The notes under the pieces are model-generated. The model was not told the origin of the DNA. It did not search any database and saw only the letters and a program-made list of their open reading frames with translations. 64,000 bases of DNA, taken from Enterococcus timonensis (GTDB taxonomy: Bacteria; Bacillota; Bacilli; Lactobacillales; Enterococcaceae). Positions 44,603 through 53,751 of the stretch are shown here, in pieces (the stretch's first letter is position 1; each line of letters starts with the position of its first letter). Made by a program: the position numbers and the translations under genes. Location: contig NZ_FNVY01000004.1 of the NCBI RefSeq assembly GCF_900104595.1, positions 496,001-560,000 on the forward strand, given 5' to 3'.

Positions 44603-45063
44603 GTGAAAATTTTAGATGCTTGTTGTGGTTCAAAATTATTTTGGTTTGACAAAGAGAATAGTTTTACCACCTATATGGAATTCGAGAAGAAAACTATGAA
44701 ATTTGTGGCAAAAAAATAAATGTGAAGCCAGACGTAGTAGCGGATTTCAGAAATATGCCTTTTGATGACAGCACATACGACTTAGTTGTATTTGATCCAC
44801 CTCATTTAAAATGGGCCGGTCAGAAGTCAATTATGAAAGCTCAGTATGGTCAACTGGATAAGAACAGCTGGCCAGAAGACATTAGACAGGGAATGGCTGA
44901 ATGTCTACGAGTTTTGAAACCTAGTGGGACATTAATTTTTAAATGGAATGAGAACCAAGTAAAGTTAAGAGAAGTATTAAAAGCAATTGAACCCGTATCG
45001 CCATTATTCGGGAATCGTAGGGCAGAGACTCACTGGTTAGTTTTTATGAAGTCTGAGATTTAA
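44603..45063 (+). pseudogene. Class I SAM-dependent methyltransferase, frameshifted
   Basis: The first frame (GTG 44603, site AGGAAGGTG) encodes VKILDACCGSKLFWFDKENS and fails after 44680. From 44681 another frame continues REENYEICGKKINVKPDVVA and goes on through RNMPFDDSTYDLVVFDPPHLKW to 45063. Inserting one base after GGA at 44679 (giving ATGGATATTCG) restores a single 154-residue methyltransferase with the SAM motif DACCG and catalytic DPPH, close to N6-adenine/N4-cytosine DNA methylases. Without repair the DPPH part would be translated only from an internal start. Confidence 0.82.
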
Positions 45064-45090
45064 AAAATGAGAGAGAAAGGAGACAGAGAT

Positions 45091-47523
45091 TTGGAACAGC
45101 CTAGAAAGTTAGAAAAAATAAAATACGATGGCAAACTAAATCTTGCGATTGGCAGCTCCAAAACCGAGAAACGTTGGAAGAATCGGGAGTGGTCGTGGTC
45201 TGAGTTCTTACAACGGCTGAAGACACCGACCATCACGCAAGAAACGGTTGAAGACTACAAGAAGATGCCAAAGTCGCGTCAAGACGACGTAAAAGACGTT
45301 GGCGGCTTTGTGGGTGGTTGGCTGAAAGAAGGTAAGCGAAAGAAAGGTTACGCCCAACAGCGTAGCCTTGTGACTCTTGACGCTGATAGCACCACTCTAG
45401 AATTTTGGGATGATGTGAAAATGCTGTTTGATCATGCAGCAGCCGTTTATACGACCCACAGTCATTTGGTGAAAGGTCCTCGTTACCGTTTAATTATTCC
45501 CTTAAGTCGGTCTGTCACTGCAGAAGAATACGAGCCATTAGCTAGAAAATTGGCTGAGATGTTTGGCATGGATAATTTCGATGATACCACCTACCAAGCG
45601 GAACGGCTGATGTATTTTCCCAGTCATTCGATTGATGGCGAATATGTTAGTAGCTTTCTTGATTTACCCTGGATAGACCCCGATGCCGTTTTAGCGGAGT
45701 ATGCCGATTGGCGGGACTCAAGTTTTTGGCCTGAGAGCAGTCGAGGTCGCAGCATCCGAGAAACACAAGCGAAAAAAGCAGGAGATCCATTAGCTAAAAA
45801 AGGAATTGTCGGGGCGTTTTGTCGAACCTACGACATTGTGTCGGCGATTGAAACATTCTTGCCAGATATTTATGGGCAAACGGGGCATGATGACCGATGG
45901 ACGTTCTTAGGCGGAACCACCAGTGGTGGACTAGTCATTTACGAGGATAAATTCGCTTTTAGTCATCATGGGACTGATCCCGTGGGAGACCAACTAGTCA
46001 ATGCTTTTGACCTCGTTCGGATTCATAAATTCGGGGATTTAGACGATGATGTAAAACCTACGACAAGAATTGACAGCTACCCATCTTATAAGGCCATGCG
46101 TGAAATGGCGATGGACGATAGGGCAGTTACCAAGTTGATTCAGTCTGATAAATTAAGCCAGGCACTGGAAGACTTTGAAGGTGATCTAGAAGAACTAGAT
46201 GCTGATGAGGAAAACTGGTTTGAAAATCTGAATCTTGAAGTTGATGAGTATGGTCAAATTGCAGCCTCCGCCAAAAATTTAGAAATTATTATGCTAAACG
46301 ATCCGAATTTAAAAAAGAAAATCTACATGAACGCTTTTTCAAATCGGATTGAGATTAAGGCAAATCTGCCTTGGCGAAAAGTTGAACGAGATAAAACCTG
46401 GAAAGATAGCGATGACTCTGGGTTACGAGTTTATATTGAAAAGATTTATGGCATTGTGAACCGTGGAAAAATTGACGACATGTTGGCGCAGGAAATCGAA
46501 AGAAATTCATATGATCCTGTAAAAGATTATTTAGATGGCTTGAATTGGGATGGCTCCTCTCGTGTCGAAACAATTTTAATGGATTATCTGGGTGCGCAAG
46601 ACTTGCTATTTAATCGCGTAGTCATGCGAAAATTTTTAGCTGCTGCGGTGGCACGAATCTATATTCCGGGTTTCAAGTTTGACTACATGTTAGTGACTAG
46701 TGGGCCGCAAGGAATAGGTAAGACGCTACTGCCCTCGGTTCTTGCAGGGGATTGGTTTTCCAATAGCCTGGAGGGTGTCACCGGAAAAGATGCCTATGAG
46801 GCTTTACAGGGTGTTTGGATTATGGAAATGGGCGAACTGTCAGCCACGAAAAAAGCAGACATCGAAGCGACCAAACATTTCATCAGCAAGCAAGAAGACA
46901 TCTTTCGTGTCGCCTATGGTCGTCACAAATCTTATTTTAAGCGGAGATGTGTTTTTTGGGGAACCACGAATGACACTGAATTTTTGAGGGACAGAACCGG
47001 AAACCGTCGTTTTTGGCCGGTAGATGTGGGTCTCGAACCGATAAAAAATAAGGTGTGGGAAATGCCTGACGAAACCCGAGATCAGATTTGGGCAGAAGCT
47101 GTTATTATTTGGAAGTCTGGTGAGCAGCTTTATTTGACGGACGAACAGGAACAAATGGCATTGGAACAACAAGAATTTCATACTGAAAATTCTAGTATGG
47201 AAGGCGAAATTATGGAATTTTTGGATATTCCTATTACCGAAGATTGGTATGAACTGAGTAGGCAAGAACGTCGTGAATTTATCCAGGGGCAGGGAACTGA
47301 GATCCAGGAAGATGGTAAGGTGCGACGTGACAAAGTATGTATCTTAGAGATTTGGAATGAACTTTATAATGGAGATTCCAAAAATATTCACCCAGCAAAA
47401 GCTGCCGAAATCAGACAAATTTTGAACCATTCAAGCGGGTGGAAAAAGTATCATTTAAGTCGCGGGAGATTACGTTTTGGAAAAGGGTATGGACTACAAA
47501 CAGCCTTTATACGATCCGAATAA
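45091..47523 (+). CDS. Phage primase-helicase, virulence-associated protein E (VapE) family
   Basis: An 810-residue protein. The N-terminal third looks like an archaeo-eukaryotic primase-type domain (VTLDADSTTLEFWDD; HSHLVKGPRYRLIIPLSR; ERLMYFPSH). The C-terminal VapE helicase/ATPase has Walker A SGPQGIGKTLLPS (about 537-549), followed by WIMEMGELSATKKADIEA (Walker B region) and NRRFWPVDV. It primes and unwinds phage DNA and probably acts at the iteron cluster immediately downstream. The upstream ATG (45067) precedes the AAAGGAGA site, so TTG 45091, 7 bp after it, is taken as start. Confidence 0.9.
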   Translation: MEQPRKLEKIKYDGKLNLAIGSSKTEKRWKNREWSWSEFLQRLKTPTITQETVEDYKKMPKSRQDDVKDVGGFVGGWLKEGKRKKGYAQQRSLVTLDADSTTLEFWDDVKMLFDHAAAVYTTHSHLVKGPRYRLIIPLSRSVTAEEYEPLARKLAEMFGMDNFDDTTYQAERLMYFPSHSIDGEYVSSFLDLPWIDPDAVLAEYADWRDSSFWPESSRGRSIRETQAKKAGDPLAKKGIVGAFCRTYDIVSAIETFLPDIYGQTGHDDRWTFLGGTTSGGLVIYEDKFAFSHHGTDPVGDQLVNAFDLVRIHKFGDLDDDVKPTTRIDSYPSYKAMREMAMDDRAVTKLIQSDKLSQALEDFEGDLEELDADEENWFENLNLEVDEYGQIAASAKNLEIIMLNDPNLKKKIYMNAFSNRIEIKANLPWRKVERDKTWKDSDDSGLRVYIEKIYGIVNRGKIDDMLAQEIERNSYDPVKDYLDGLNWDGSSRVETILMDYLGAQDLLFNRVVMRKFLAAAVARIYIPGFKFDYMLVTSGPQGIGKTLLPSVLAGDWFSNSLEGVTGKDAYEALQGVWIMEMGELSATKKADIEATKHFISKQEDIFRVAYGRHKSYFKRRCVFWGTTNDTEFLRDRTGNRRFWPVDVGLEPIKNKVWEMPDETRDQIWAEAVIIWKSGEQLYLTDEQEQMALEQQEFHTENSSMEGEIMEFLDIPITEDWYELSRQERREFIQGQGTEIQEDGKVRRDKVCILEIWNELYNGDSKNIHPAKAAEIRQILNHSSGWKKYHLSRGRLRFGKGYGLQTAFIRSE

Positions 47524-47849
47524 TGGATACGGGTGTGGATACACCCAAAACCGAGAATGTTGATTTGACGGCTTTTTAGCCGTATCCATCTTTTTTTCAG
47601 AATGGATACGGCTTACAGAACAAACGTTCGTACCCTGTATCCAGTGTATCCATTAATTTTTGACATGGATACGGGGGTGGATACGGGCAAACACTTAGAG
47701 CTGTAAGGGATTAGATAGCAAAGTATCCATTGTATCCATAAATAACTCTTATTTGTAGAAAAGGGTAATACACATATATAAGGGGTATAGATATATATGT
47801 GAAACAGGGGTATACACCTATACGCGCGAGAGCAGGATACATTGGATAC
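47524..47849. repeat. TGGATAC iteron cluster, probable phage replication origin
   Basis: Eleven exact copies of TGGATAC in both orientations. Plus: 47524, 47536, 47603, 47666, 47678, 47843. Inverted (GTATCCA): 47582, 47637, 47646, 47723, 47732. A partial GGATAC lies at 47835. Two copies build a perfect 12-bp inverted repeat (47578-47589 and 47602-47613). An AT-rich stretch (47770-47801) with CACATATAT and ATATATGTG arms could be the unwinding element. The region has no coding frame and lies directly behind the primase-helicase gene. Confidence 0.85.
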
Positions 47850-47863
47850 GCAGGAGGGCAGAA

Positions 47864-48163
47864 ATGGAATTAGAAAAAGACGTGGAGAGTTACTTGAAAA
47901 GAGAAATCAAAAAACGAGGCGGGCAAAGTTTCAAATGGACTTCCACAATCCGAGGAGTGCCTGATCAAATTGTCTGCTTGCCAAACGGTGATACGATTTT
48001 TGTAGAATTGAAAAAAGCTGATGGTAAAACCCGCAAAATTCAAGACAAAGTCATCAAGGATTTACGAGATTTAAAACAAGCTGTTTTCGTGTGCCATTCA
48101 AGAACCGAAGTTTCCGCTTTGGTACAAAATTTAGAAATGATTGGGTGTTTTGAACATGCCTAG
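47864..48163 (+). CDS. VRR-NUC domain nuclease
   Basis: A 99-residue single-domain VRR-NUC protein (PD-(D/E)XK superfamily). Residues GGQSFKWTSTIRGVPDQIVC and FVELKKADGKT give the GxPD and ExK catalytic pattern. Phage versions act like Holliday-junction or flap nucleases. ATG behind CAGGAGGGC, immediately after the iteron region. It overlaps the HNH gene by 8 bp. Confidence 0.88.
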   Translation: MELEKDVESYLKREIKKRGGQSFKWTSTIRGVPDQIVCLPNGDTIFVELKKADGKTRKIQDKVIKDLRDLKQAVFVCHSRTEVSALVQNLEMIGCFEHA

Positions 48164-48569
48164 AAAATACGATAGGAATAGAATTTGTGATTTATGCGGA
48201 GCGACTTTTGAGGGTTATCCCGGAAAGCCCCGAGGCAAAAATACTTATTGCAGCAAAGATTGTCGACTGAAAGCTATGAGTATTCGAAATAGAACAACTC
48301 AAAGAGTGAATAAACCCGGCGGTCTGACATTTGAGGAGAGAACAAAAATAAGAAATGAACGGTTAGGCAAAGGTGCAGGCGAAAGCTATACCAAATACTA
48401 TGGCAGGCATGAACATCGGGTCGTAGCTGAAGAAATGATTGGTAGGCCCCTTAGAGCAGGAGAGGTGGTTCATCACATTGACCATAATCGGAGAAACAAT
48501 AATCCAGAAAACTTGATGGTTTTTCCCAGCCAGGCAGACCACATGTTTTGGGAGCATCACTGCGAATAA
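48156..48569 (+). CDS. HNH endonuclease with N-terminal zinc finger
   Basis: A 137-residue protein with a four-Cys finger (CDLCGATF ... YCSKDC, about 9-37) and an HNH_3 nuclease motif (EVVHHIDHNRRNNNPENLMV, about 104-123). It may be a homing-type nuclease or take part in DNA packaging or processing. ATG 48156 lies within the end of the VRR-NUC gene; an in-frame TTG at 48141 is possible. Ribosome site GGGTG is weak. Confidence 0.8.
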   Translation: MPRKYDRNRICDLCGATFEGYPGKPRGKNTYCSKDCRLKAMSIRNRTTQRVNKPGGLTFEERTKIRNERLGKGAGESYTKYYGRHEHRVVAEEMIGRPLRAGEVVHHIDHNRRNNNPENLMVFPSQADHMFWEHHCE

Positions 48570-48584
48570 AAGGGAGGGATCAAA

Positions 48585-49967
48585 ATGAAAGTAAAATTAC
48601 ACCCATATCAAGAGTATTCAAAAGGTTGGATTTTAGACCACCCCTACTGCGCCCTACTCTTAGATATGGGACTTTAACTGGGCAAAACCTTGGCAAGTTT
48701 AACCGCAATCGATGAGTTGTTAAATACATTTGAAGTGATTCAGAATGTTTTAGTTATTGCCCCTTTATCTGTGGCAGAGAAGACCTGGACAGATGAAATC
48801 GAGAAGTGGGACCAATTGAACCACCTAACATTTTCTAAAATCCTCGGACCACAAAAAAAACGACTAGAGGCCTTACAGAAAAAAGCGGATGTTTATTTAA
48901 TCAATCGGGAAAATGTTGTGTGGTTGGTAGAACACTTTAAACGGGATTGGCCTTTTAAAACTGTCATCATTGACGAGCTTTCCAGTTTTAAGGATCCAAG
49001 CGCTAAACGTTTCAAGGCTTTGCGAAAGGTCCGACCTTTTATGGAACGTGTCATTGGGTTGACGGGTACCCCAGCACCGAACAGCCTTTTAGACTTGTGG
49101 CCACAAATCTATTTGCTTGACCAGGGGGAGCGTTTAGGAAAAACGATCACGGAATACCGCAGCAAGTATTTCACCCCGGGTCAAAAAAACGGGCATATCG
49201 TTTACAGTTGGGAACTGGTCCCAGGAGCAGAAAAAGCAATTCATGAGAAAATTGGCGATATTTGCGTCAGCATGAAAGCAAAAGATTACCTGCAGTTGCC
49301 GCCAAGAACCAATAACATCGTGAACGTAGAACTTTCAGCAACTGACTGGAAAAAATACAAAGAGCTTGAACGGGATTATGTGTTAGAATTGCCCGATTCT
49401 GATGTGGTTGCTTTAAATGCAGCAACCCTTTCGAATAAATTGTTGCAACTAGCCAATGGCTGCATCTATGATGAAAACAGAGAGCCGCAAATTATCCACG
49501 AGAAAAAGCTAGATGCTTTACAACAAATCATCGAGGAGGCACAGGGTCAGCCCGTACTGGTCTTTTATCAATATAAGCATGACTTGTCACGAATCCAAAA
49601 CAAATTCAAACAGGCACGGCTTTTGGACGTCTCCACCGGCGATATTCAAAAGTGGAATGAGGGAAAGATTCCAATCCTTTTAGCCCATCCACAATCTGCC
49701 GGTCATGGACTAAATCTTCAAGCAGGTGGGCATATCATTGTCTGGTTTGGACTAACATGGTCTTTGGAGTTTTACCAACAAGCCAACGCCAGACTCGACA
49801 GGCAAGGACAGAAAGAGCCTGTCATCGTCCACCATCTCGTTGCAAAAGGAACCATCGATGAGGACGTTATGAAAGCTTTGCAAAATAAAGAATTGGGACA
49901 AGAGGCTTTGATGCAGGCCGTCAAAGCACGAATCAAAGAATATGGAGGAAATTTTGATGACAAGTAG
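48585..49967 (+). pseudogene. SNF2-type DEAD-box helicase interrupted by a stop in Walker A
   Basis: ATG 48585 (site AGGGAGG) opens a SNF2 helicase: KVKLHPYQEYSKGWILDHPY, then LLLDMGL. At the Walker A loop the code reads GGA CTT TAA CTG GGC AAA ACC. An in-frame TAA (48675-48677) sits where MGLGKT is expected. After it the frame continues intact with LASLTAIDELL, the Walker B-region VIIDELSSFKDP, and helicase C motifs such as SAGHGLNLQAGG and QANARLDRQGQ. Removing six bases (CTTTAA) restores a 461-codon gene. A TTG at 48690 could start a truncated product without the ATP-binding loop. Confidence 0.85.
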
Positions 49968-50481
49968 TGGATTGACGAAACATCAGCTTGAGATTATCGC
50001 TGGGGCAGTTTTGAAGGAACACGAAAAAAATTTTGGAAAACAAGTCGAAATTAAAAAAGACTGGCGGCTACGAAATACAAAACTTTTGCTAAAAAATTAT
50101 ACTTGGTTAAAAAAGCATTGCGAAGAAATTATTGAAACAATGGACGACTATGAAGAGGTCATTTTTGATCCACAAGAATTAAGCCTAAAAGCCTTGATGA
50201 AATACAAAGCGAAAACAAAGCGCATGCTTGATTATTTTGATGCAACATGGGGATCTTATAAAGCATATTGCGCGTCAAAAGGTGATGCCAATTTGCGGCG
50301 TTGTCAAGTCCTGGAAAAGCTTTATATTTTGCCAGAAACAACCAAAAAAGTGGCTCTGGCCGAAAGTTTAGGACTTGACGAAAGGACGGTTAGACGCGAT
50401 GAAAACAAGGCTACACAAGAGCTTTCCATCTTTCTTTTTGGCATTGACAGTCTGACCGACCTCGAACAAATGATGTATTAA
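49957..50481 (+). CDS. ArpU-family phage late transcription regulator
   Basis: A 174-residue protein. The C-terminal part (about 125-165) is a sigma-region-4-like helix-turn-helix (KKVALAESLGLDERTVRRDE). The N-terminal part is helical with KDWRLRNTKLLLKNYTWLKK. Size and position directly ahead of the terminase genes match ArpU/RinA-type late activators of Gram-positive phages. ATG 49957 follows GGAGGAA; the ATG at 49942 precedes that site. A terminator separates it from the late operon. Confidence 0.8.
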   Translation: MTSSGLTKHQLEIIAGAVLKEHEKNFGKQVEIKKDWRLRNTKLLLKNYTWLKKHCEEIIETMDDYEEVIFDPQELSLKALMKYKAKTKRMLDYFDATWGSYKAYCASKGDANLRRCQVLEKLYILPETTKKVALAESLGLDERTVRRDENKATQELSIFLFGIDSLTDLEQMMY

Positions 50482-50559
50482 GTAAATGTCCAAAGCATGG
50501 TATTGAAAGCGCCGATTTTAAATGTTAAGATGATAGCGTGAAATAAAAGTAGTATTTCA

Positions 50560-50596
50560 AAAAGGCATCAGGCTAACAAGGCTTGATGCCTTTTAT
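50560..50596 (+). terminator. Terminator between early and late phage operons
   Basis: AAAAGGCATCA (50560-50570) and TGATGCCTTTT (50584-50594) pair around a 13-nt loop that can itself pair (GGC/GCT). Short T run. Confidence 0.78.
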
Positions 50597-50622
50597 CGTG
50601 TAAAAAAAGGAGATGAATAGAC

Positions 50623-51075
50623 ATGGCGATTACCGCCAAACAGCAAATTTTTGCGGATGAATACCTAAAAGATTTAAATGGCACGAGAGCTTATAAAGTT
50701 GCTTATCCGAACGTGAAAAAGGATCAAGTAGCAGCGACTGCTGCAGGAAGATTGTTGAGAAATGTTGAGGTTAAAGCATATATAGACGAGCAACTTGAAA
50801 AAATGCATAACGAACGCACCGCAGATGCGCAAGAAGTTTTAGAGTATTTGACGTCAGTGATGCGCGGAAAAGAGACAGAAGAAACCTTGATTAATCGTGG
50901 CGAAGGTGTCCAGGGTGTCACTGATTTAGAAGTTAGCGCTAAAGACCGCTTAAAAGCTGCTGAGCTTTTAGGTAAGCGCCATGCCTTATTTACCGACAAA
51001 ACAGAATTATCCATTGTTGACCCGCCAACTTTTGTTGACGATTATGCTGCTGCAGGTGATGCGGATGGCAATTAA
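50623..51075 (+). CDS. Terminase small subunit
   Basis: A 150-residue Terminase_2 (XtmA-like) protein. The N-terminal helix-turn-helix DNA-recognition domain is typical (TAKQQIFADEYLKDLNGTRA; YPNVKKDQVAATAAGRLLRN). The KDRLKAAELLGKRHALF segment is the oligomerisation/large-subunit side. It recognises the packaging site and recruits the large subunit. Start behind AAAAGGAGATG. Overlaps the large subunit gene. Confidence 0.92.
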   Translation: MAITAKQQIFADEYLKDLNGTRAYKVAYPNVKKDQVAATAAGRLLRNVEVKAYIDEQLEKMHNERTADAQEVLEYLTSVMRGKETEETLINRGEGVQGVTDLEVSAKDRLKAAELLGKRHALFTDKTELSIVDPPTFVDDYAAAGDADGN

Positions 51076-52339
51076 AAAAATCTCCGATTTTATTCCACCA
51101 GCTTTTTCACCGATGTGGCGAGCAGCAAACGACCCCAAAAAACTTCATGTAGTTTGCGAGGGGGGTCGGGGTTCTGGCAAGTCATCAGACCTGGCCCACA
51201 CGATTGTGCAGCTAATCATGCGATACCCGGTTAATGCGGTTGTTGTTCGATATATCTTTGATAACATCGAATTATCGGTTTATGAGCAAATTAAATGGGC
51301 TATATCCGAGCAGGATCTCGATGGCTATTTTAAAATTAGTAAAAGTCCAATGCGGATTTTGTATAAGCCGCGCGGCAATTACATTGCTTTTCGTGGGGGC
51401 CAAAACCCCGAGCGGATAAAATCCCTAAAAGACAGCAAATTCCCCTTTGCAATAGCGTGGGTTGAAGAATTAGCCGAATTTAAGCTAGAGGAAGATGTCA
51501 CGACCATCACAAACTCTTTGTTACGAGGAGAGTTGCCAGATGGTCTTTTTTATAAATTTTTTTATAGCTACAACCCGCCAAAGCGAAAGCAGTCATGGGT
51601 CAATAAAAAATACGGGACTAGTTTTCAGCCAGCAAATACTTTTGTACACCACTCGACCTATTTGGATAATCCTTATATTTCAAAAGCCTTTACCGAGGAA
51701 GCTGAAACCACCAAAGAGCGCAACGAACGGCGATATGAATGGGAATATATGGGCAAGGCCATTGGCTCAGGCGTTGTGCCTTTTGATAATTTACGAGTCA
51801 AAGCTGACAGCATCACCGATAAAATGGTGGCTAATTTTGACAACATCAGAAATGGTCTAGATTTTGGTTATGCTACTGATCCCGTCGCTTTCGTTCGTTG
51901 GCATTATGATAAAAAGCGAAATGGCATCTACGCCGTCGATGAAATTTACGGCGTAAAAGTCAGTAACCGTGAACTGGCCAAAAAGTTAGACAAAAAAGGC
52001 TATCAAAACGACGAAATTAAGGGCGATTCCGCTGAGCCAAAATCAATTGACGAATTAAAAGTGCAACATGGCATCACAAAAATAAAGGGTGTTAAAAAAG
52101 GTCCCGATTCCGTCGAGTATGGCGAGCGCTGGTTAGATGACCTAGACTTTATTTGTATTGACCCCAATCGAACGCCAAACATCGCCCGGGAATTTGAAAA
52201 TATTGATTATGAGGTGGATCGTGATGGTAATCCTAAAGCGCGGCTGGAAGATAAAGATAATCACACAATCGATGCAACGCGATATGCTTTTGCGGACGAT
52301 ATGAAACAAAGAAAGGCAGGTGTATCTGTATGGAAATAG
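51065..52339 (+). CDS. Terminase large subunit (PBSX/SPP1 type)
   Basis: A 424-residue packaging motor. The ATPase P-loop is CEGGRGSGKSSDLA (about 32-45), with the Walker B-like acid stretch AIAWVEELAEF (about 145) and the nuclease acid NGLDFGYATDP (about 270). It cuts phage DNA and drives it into the procapsid through the portal. Start chosen at 51065 (AGGTG at 7 bp); ATG 51059 is also possible. It overlaps the portal gene by 10 bp. Confidence 0.93.
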   Translation: MAIKKISDFIPPAFSPMWRAANDPKKLHVVCEGGRGSGKSSDLAHTIVQLIMRYPVNAVVVRYIFDNIELSVYEQIKWAISEQDLDGYFKISKSPMRILYKPRGNYIAFRGGQNPERIKSLKDSKFPFAIAWVEELAEFKLEEDVTTITNSLLRGELPDGLFYKFFYSYNPPKRKQSWVNKKYGTSFQPANTFVHHSTYLDNPYISKAFTEEAETTKERNERRYEWEYMGKAIGSGVVPFDNLRVKADSITDKMVANFDNIRNGLDFGYATDPVAFVRWHYDKKRNGIYAVDEIYGVKVSNRELAKKLDKKGYQNDEIKGDSAEPKSIDELKVQHGITKIKGVKKGPDSVEYGERWLDDLDFICIDPNRTPNIAREFENIDYEVDRDGNPKARLEDKDNHTIDATRYAFADDMKQRKAGVSVWK

Positions 52340-53751
52340 AAACAGTAAAAAAGCTCATTCGTAAGATTATGCGTCAACGATCATCAGACGTTGGAAGAAC
52401 GCGAAAATCAGAGCTTTACTACGAAAACAGGAATGATATTTTGCGACAACGTAACCCCTTAGCAGAAAAGCTTGAGAAGCAGCAGGATCCGGCGAATCCG
52501 ATGCGCAATGCAGACAATCGAATTAGCCATCCCTGGCATCAACTGTTGCTGGACCAAAAGGCTGCGTATACCATGACGGTGCCGCCACTTTTTGATGTTG
52601 ACGACGAAAAAATGAACGATGAAATTGTTAAACTTTTGGGGGATCGCTATGCCAACATCGCCAAAGATTTATGCGTAAAAGCTGGCAATGCTGGCGTTGC
52701 ATGGTTACATGTTTGGATTGACGAAAAGACCCGATTTTTTAAGTATGCGATTGTCGACAGTAAGCAGATTATCCCCATTTACTCAAAGCGCTTGGATAAA
52801 GAGCTCATTGGTGTCATGCGGGTTTACGAGGAGTATGACGAGGCTGGTGATACCTTGCAGGTTTACGAGATTTGGAATGAGAGGGAATGCCAAACTTACA
52901 GCAAAAAAAAAGCTGCTATTTTTGACGAGATCAAAGAACATCAAATGTTCTCAGAAATCGATTTGTCCACCGGCGAAATTGTCGGCGCCTCAAATGCTTT
53001 TAAACACGATTGGGGAAAAGTGCCATTTATTCCATTCCGCAACAATCCGTCAGAAATGCGGGACCTGACAAGATATAAAAAGCTGATTGATGTTTATGAC
53101 AAAGTCTATTCCGGTTTTGTTAATGATTTAGATGATGTGCAAGAAATCATTTTTGTACTCACGAATTATGGTGGTCAGGATAAAGAGACTTTTTTATCAG
53201 ATCTCAAAAAGTACAAAATGGTAAAAGTTGATGATGATGGCGATGCAAAAAGTGGCGTAAATACTTTAGCTATCGACATTCCTATTGAGGCACGAGCCAA
53301 AATTTTGGAAATTACACGAGAAGCCATTTTTACTCACGGTCAAGGTGTGGATCCTCAAAAAAATATTGGCCAAAATAATTCTGGTGCTGCATTGAAATAT
53401 ATGTATTCATTGTTGGAATTAAAAGCCTCGATGTTGGAAACCGAATTTCGCGCGGGTTTTGCGGAGCTTATCCGCTTTATCCTTAAGTACGAAAATCACG
53501 ATGCAGATGTGACTGTAAAACAGACGTGGACCCGATCAGCGATTAATAATGATTTGGAGCTTGCGGACATTGTCGCTAAGCTTGCCCCAAATACTTCCCA
53601 AGAAAATATTGCCAAATCTAATCCATTGGTGGAGGACTGGGAAACCGAAATCGCCAATCTGGAAAAAGAAAAGGCTCAAGATTTTAGGGCTCAGGACGAT
53701 TACAGAACGGATGAAAAGCTTAACTTAAACGGGGATGAGGCTGATGAGTAA
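52330..53751 (+). CDS. Portal protein (SPP1 gp6-like)
   Basis: A 473-residue phage portal. SPP1-type features include the N-terminal NRISHPWHQLLLDQKAAYTM, the central KVPFIPFRNNPSEMRDLTRY (about 235-254) and IGQNNSGAALKYMYSLLELK (about 350). It forms the dodecameric ring at one capsid vertex for packaging and tail joining. The start overlaps the terminase gene; the end overlaps the MuF gene by 8 bp. Confidence 0.93.
   Translation: MEIETVKKLIRKIMRQRSSDVGRTRKSELYYENRNDILRQRNPLAEKLEKQQDPANPMRNADNRISHPWHQLLLDQKAAYTMTVPPLFDVDDEKMNDEIVKLLGDRYANIAKDLCVKAGNAGVAWLHVWIDEKTRFFKYAIVDSKQIIPIYSKRLDKELIGVMRVYEEYDEAGDTLQVYEIWNERECQTYSKKKAAIFDEIKEHQMFSEIDLSTGEIVGASNAFKHDWGKVPFIPFRNNPSEMRDLTRYKKLIDVYDKVYSGFVNDLDDVQEIIFVLTNYGGQDKETFLSDLKKYKMVKVDDDGDAKSGVNTLAIDIPIEARAKILEITREAIFTHGQGVDPQKNIGQNNSGAALKYMYSLLELKASMLETEFRAGFAELIRFILKYENHDADVTVKQTWTRSAINNDLELADIVAKLAPNTSQENIAKSNPLVEDWETEIANLEKEKAQDFRAQDDYRTDEKLNLNGDEADE

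Noticed and set aside
46742-47265. Frames inside the primase-helicase gene (46742-46987 plus, 46840-47265 minus)
   Set aside because: Completely nested in a well-supported VapE gene in other frames with no start signals.
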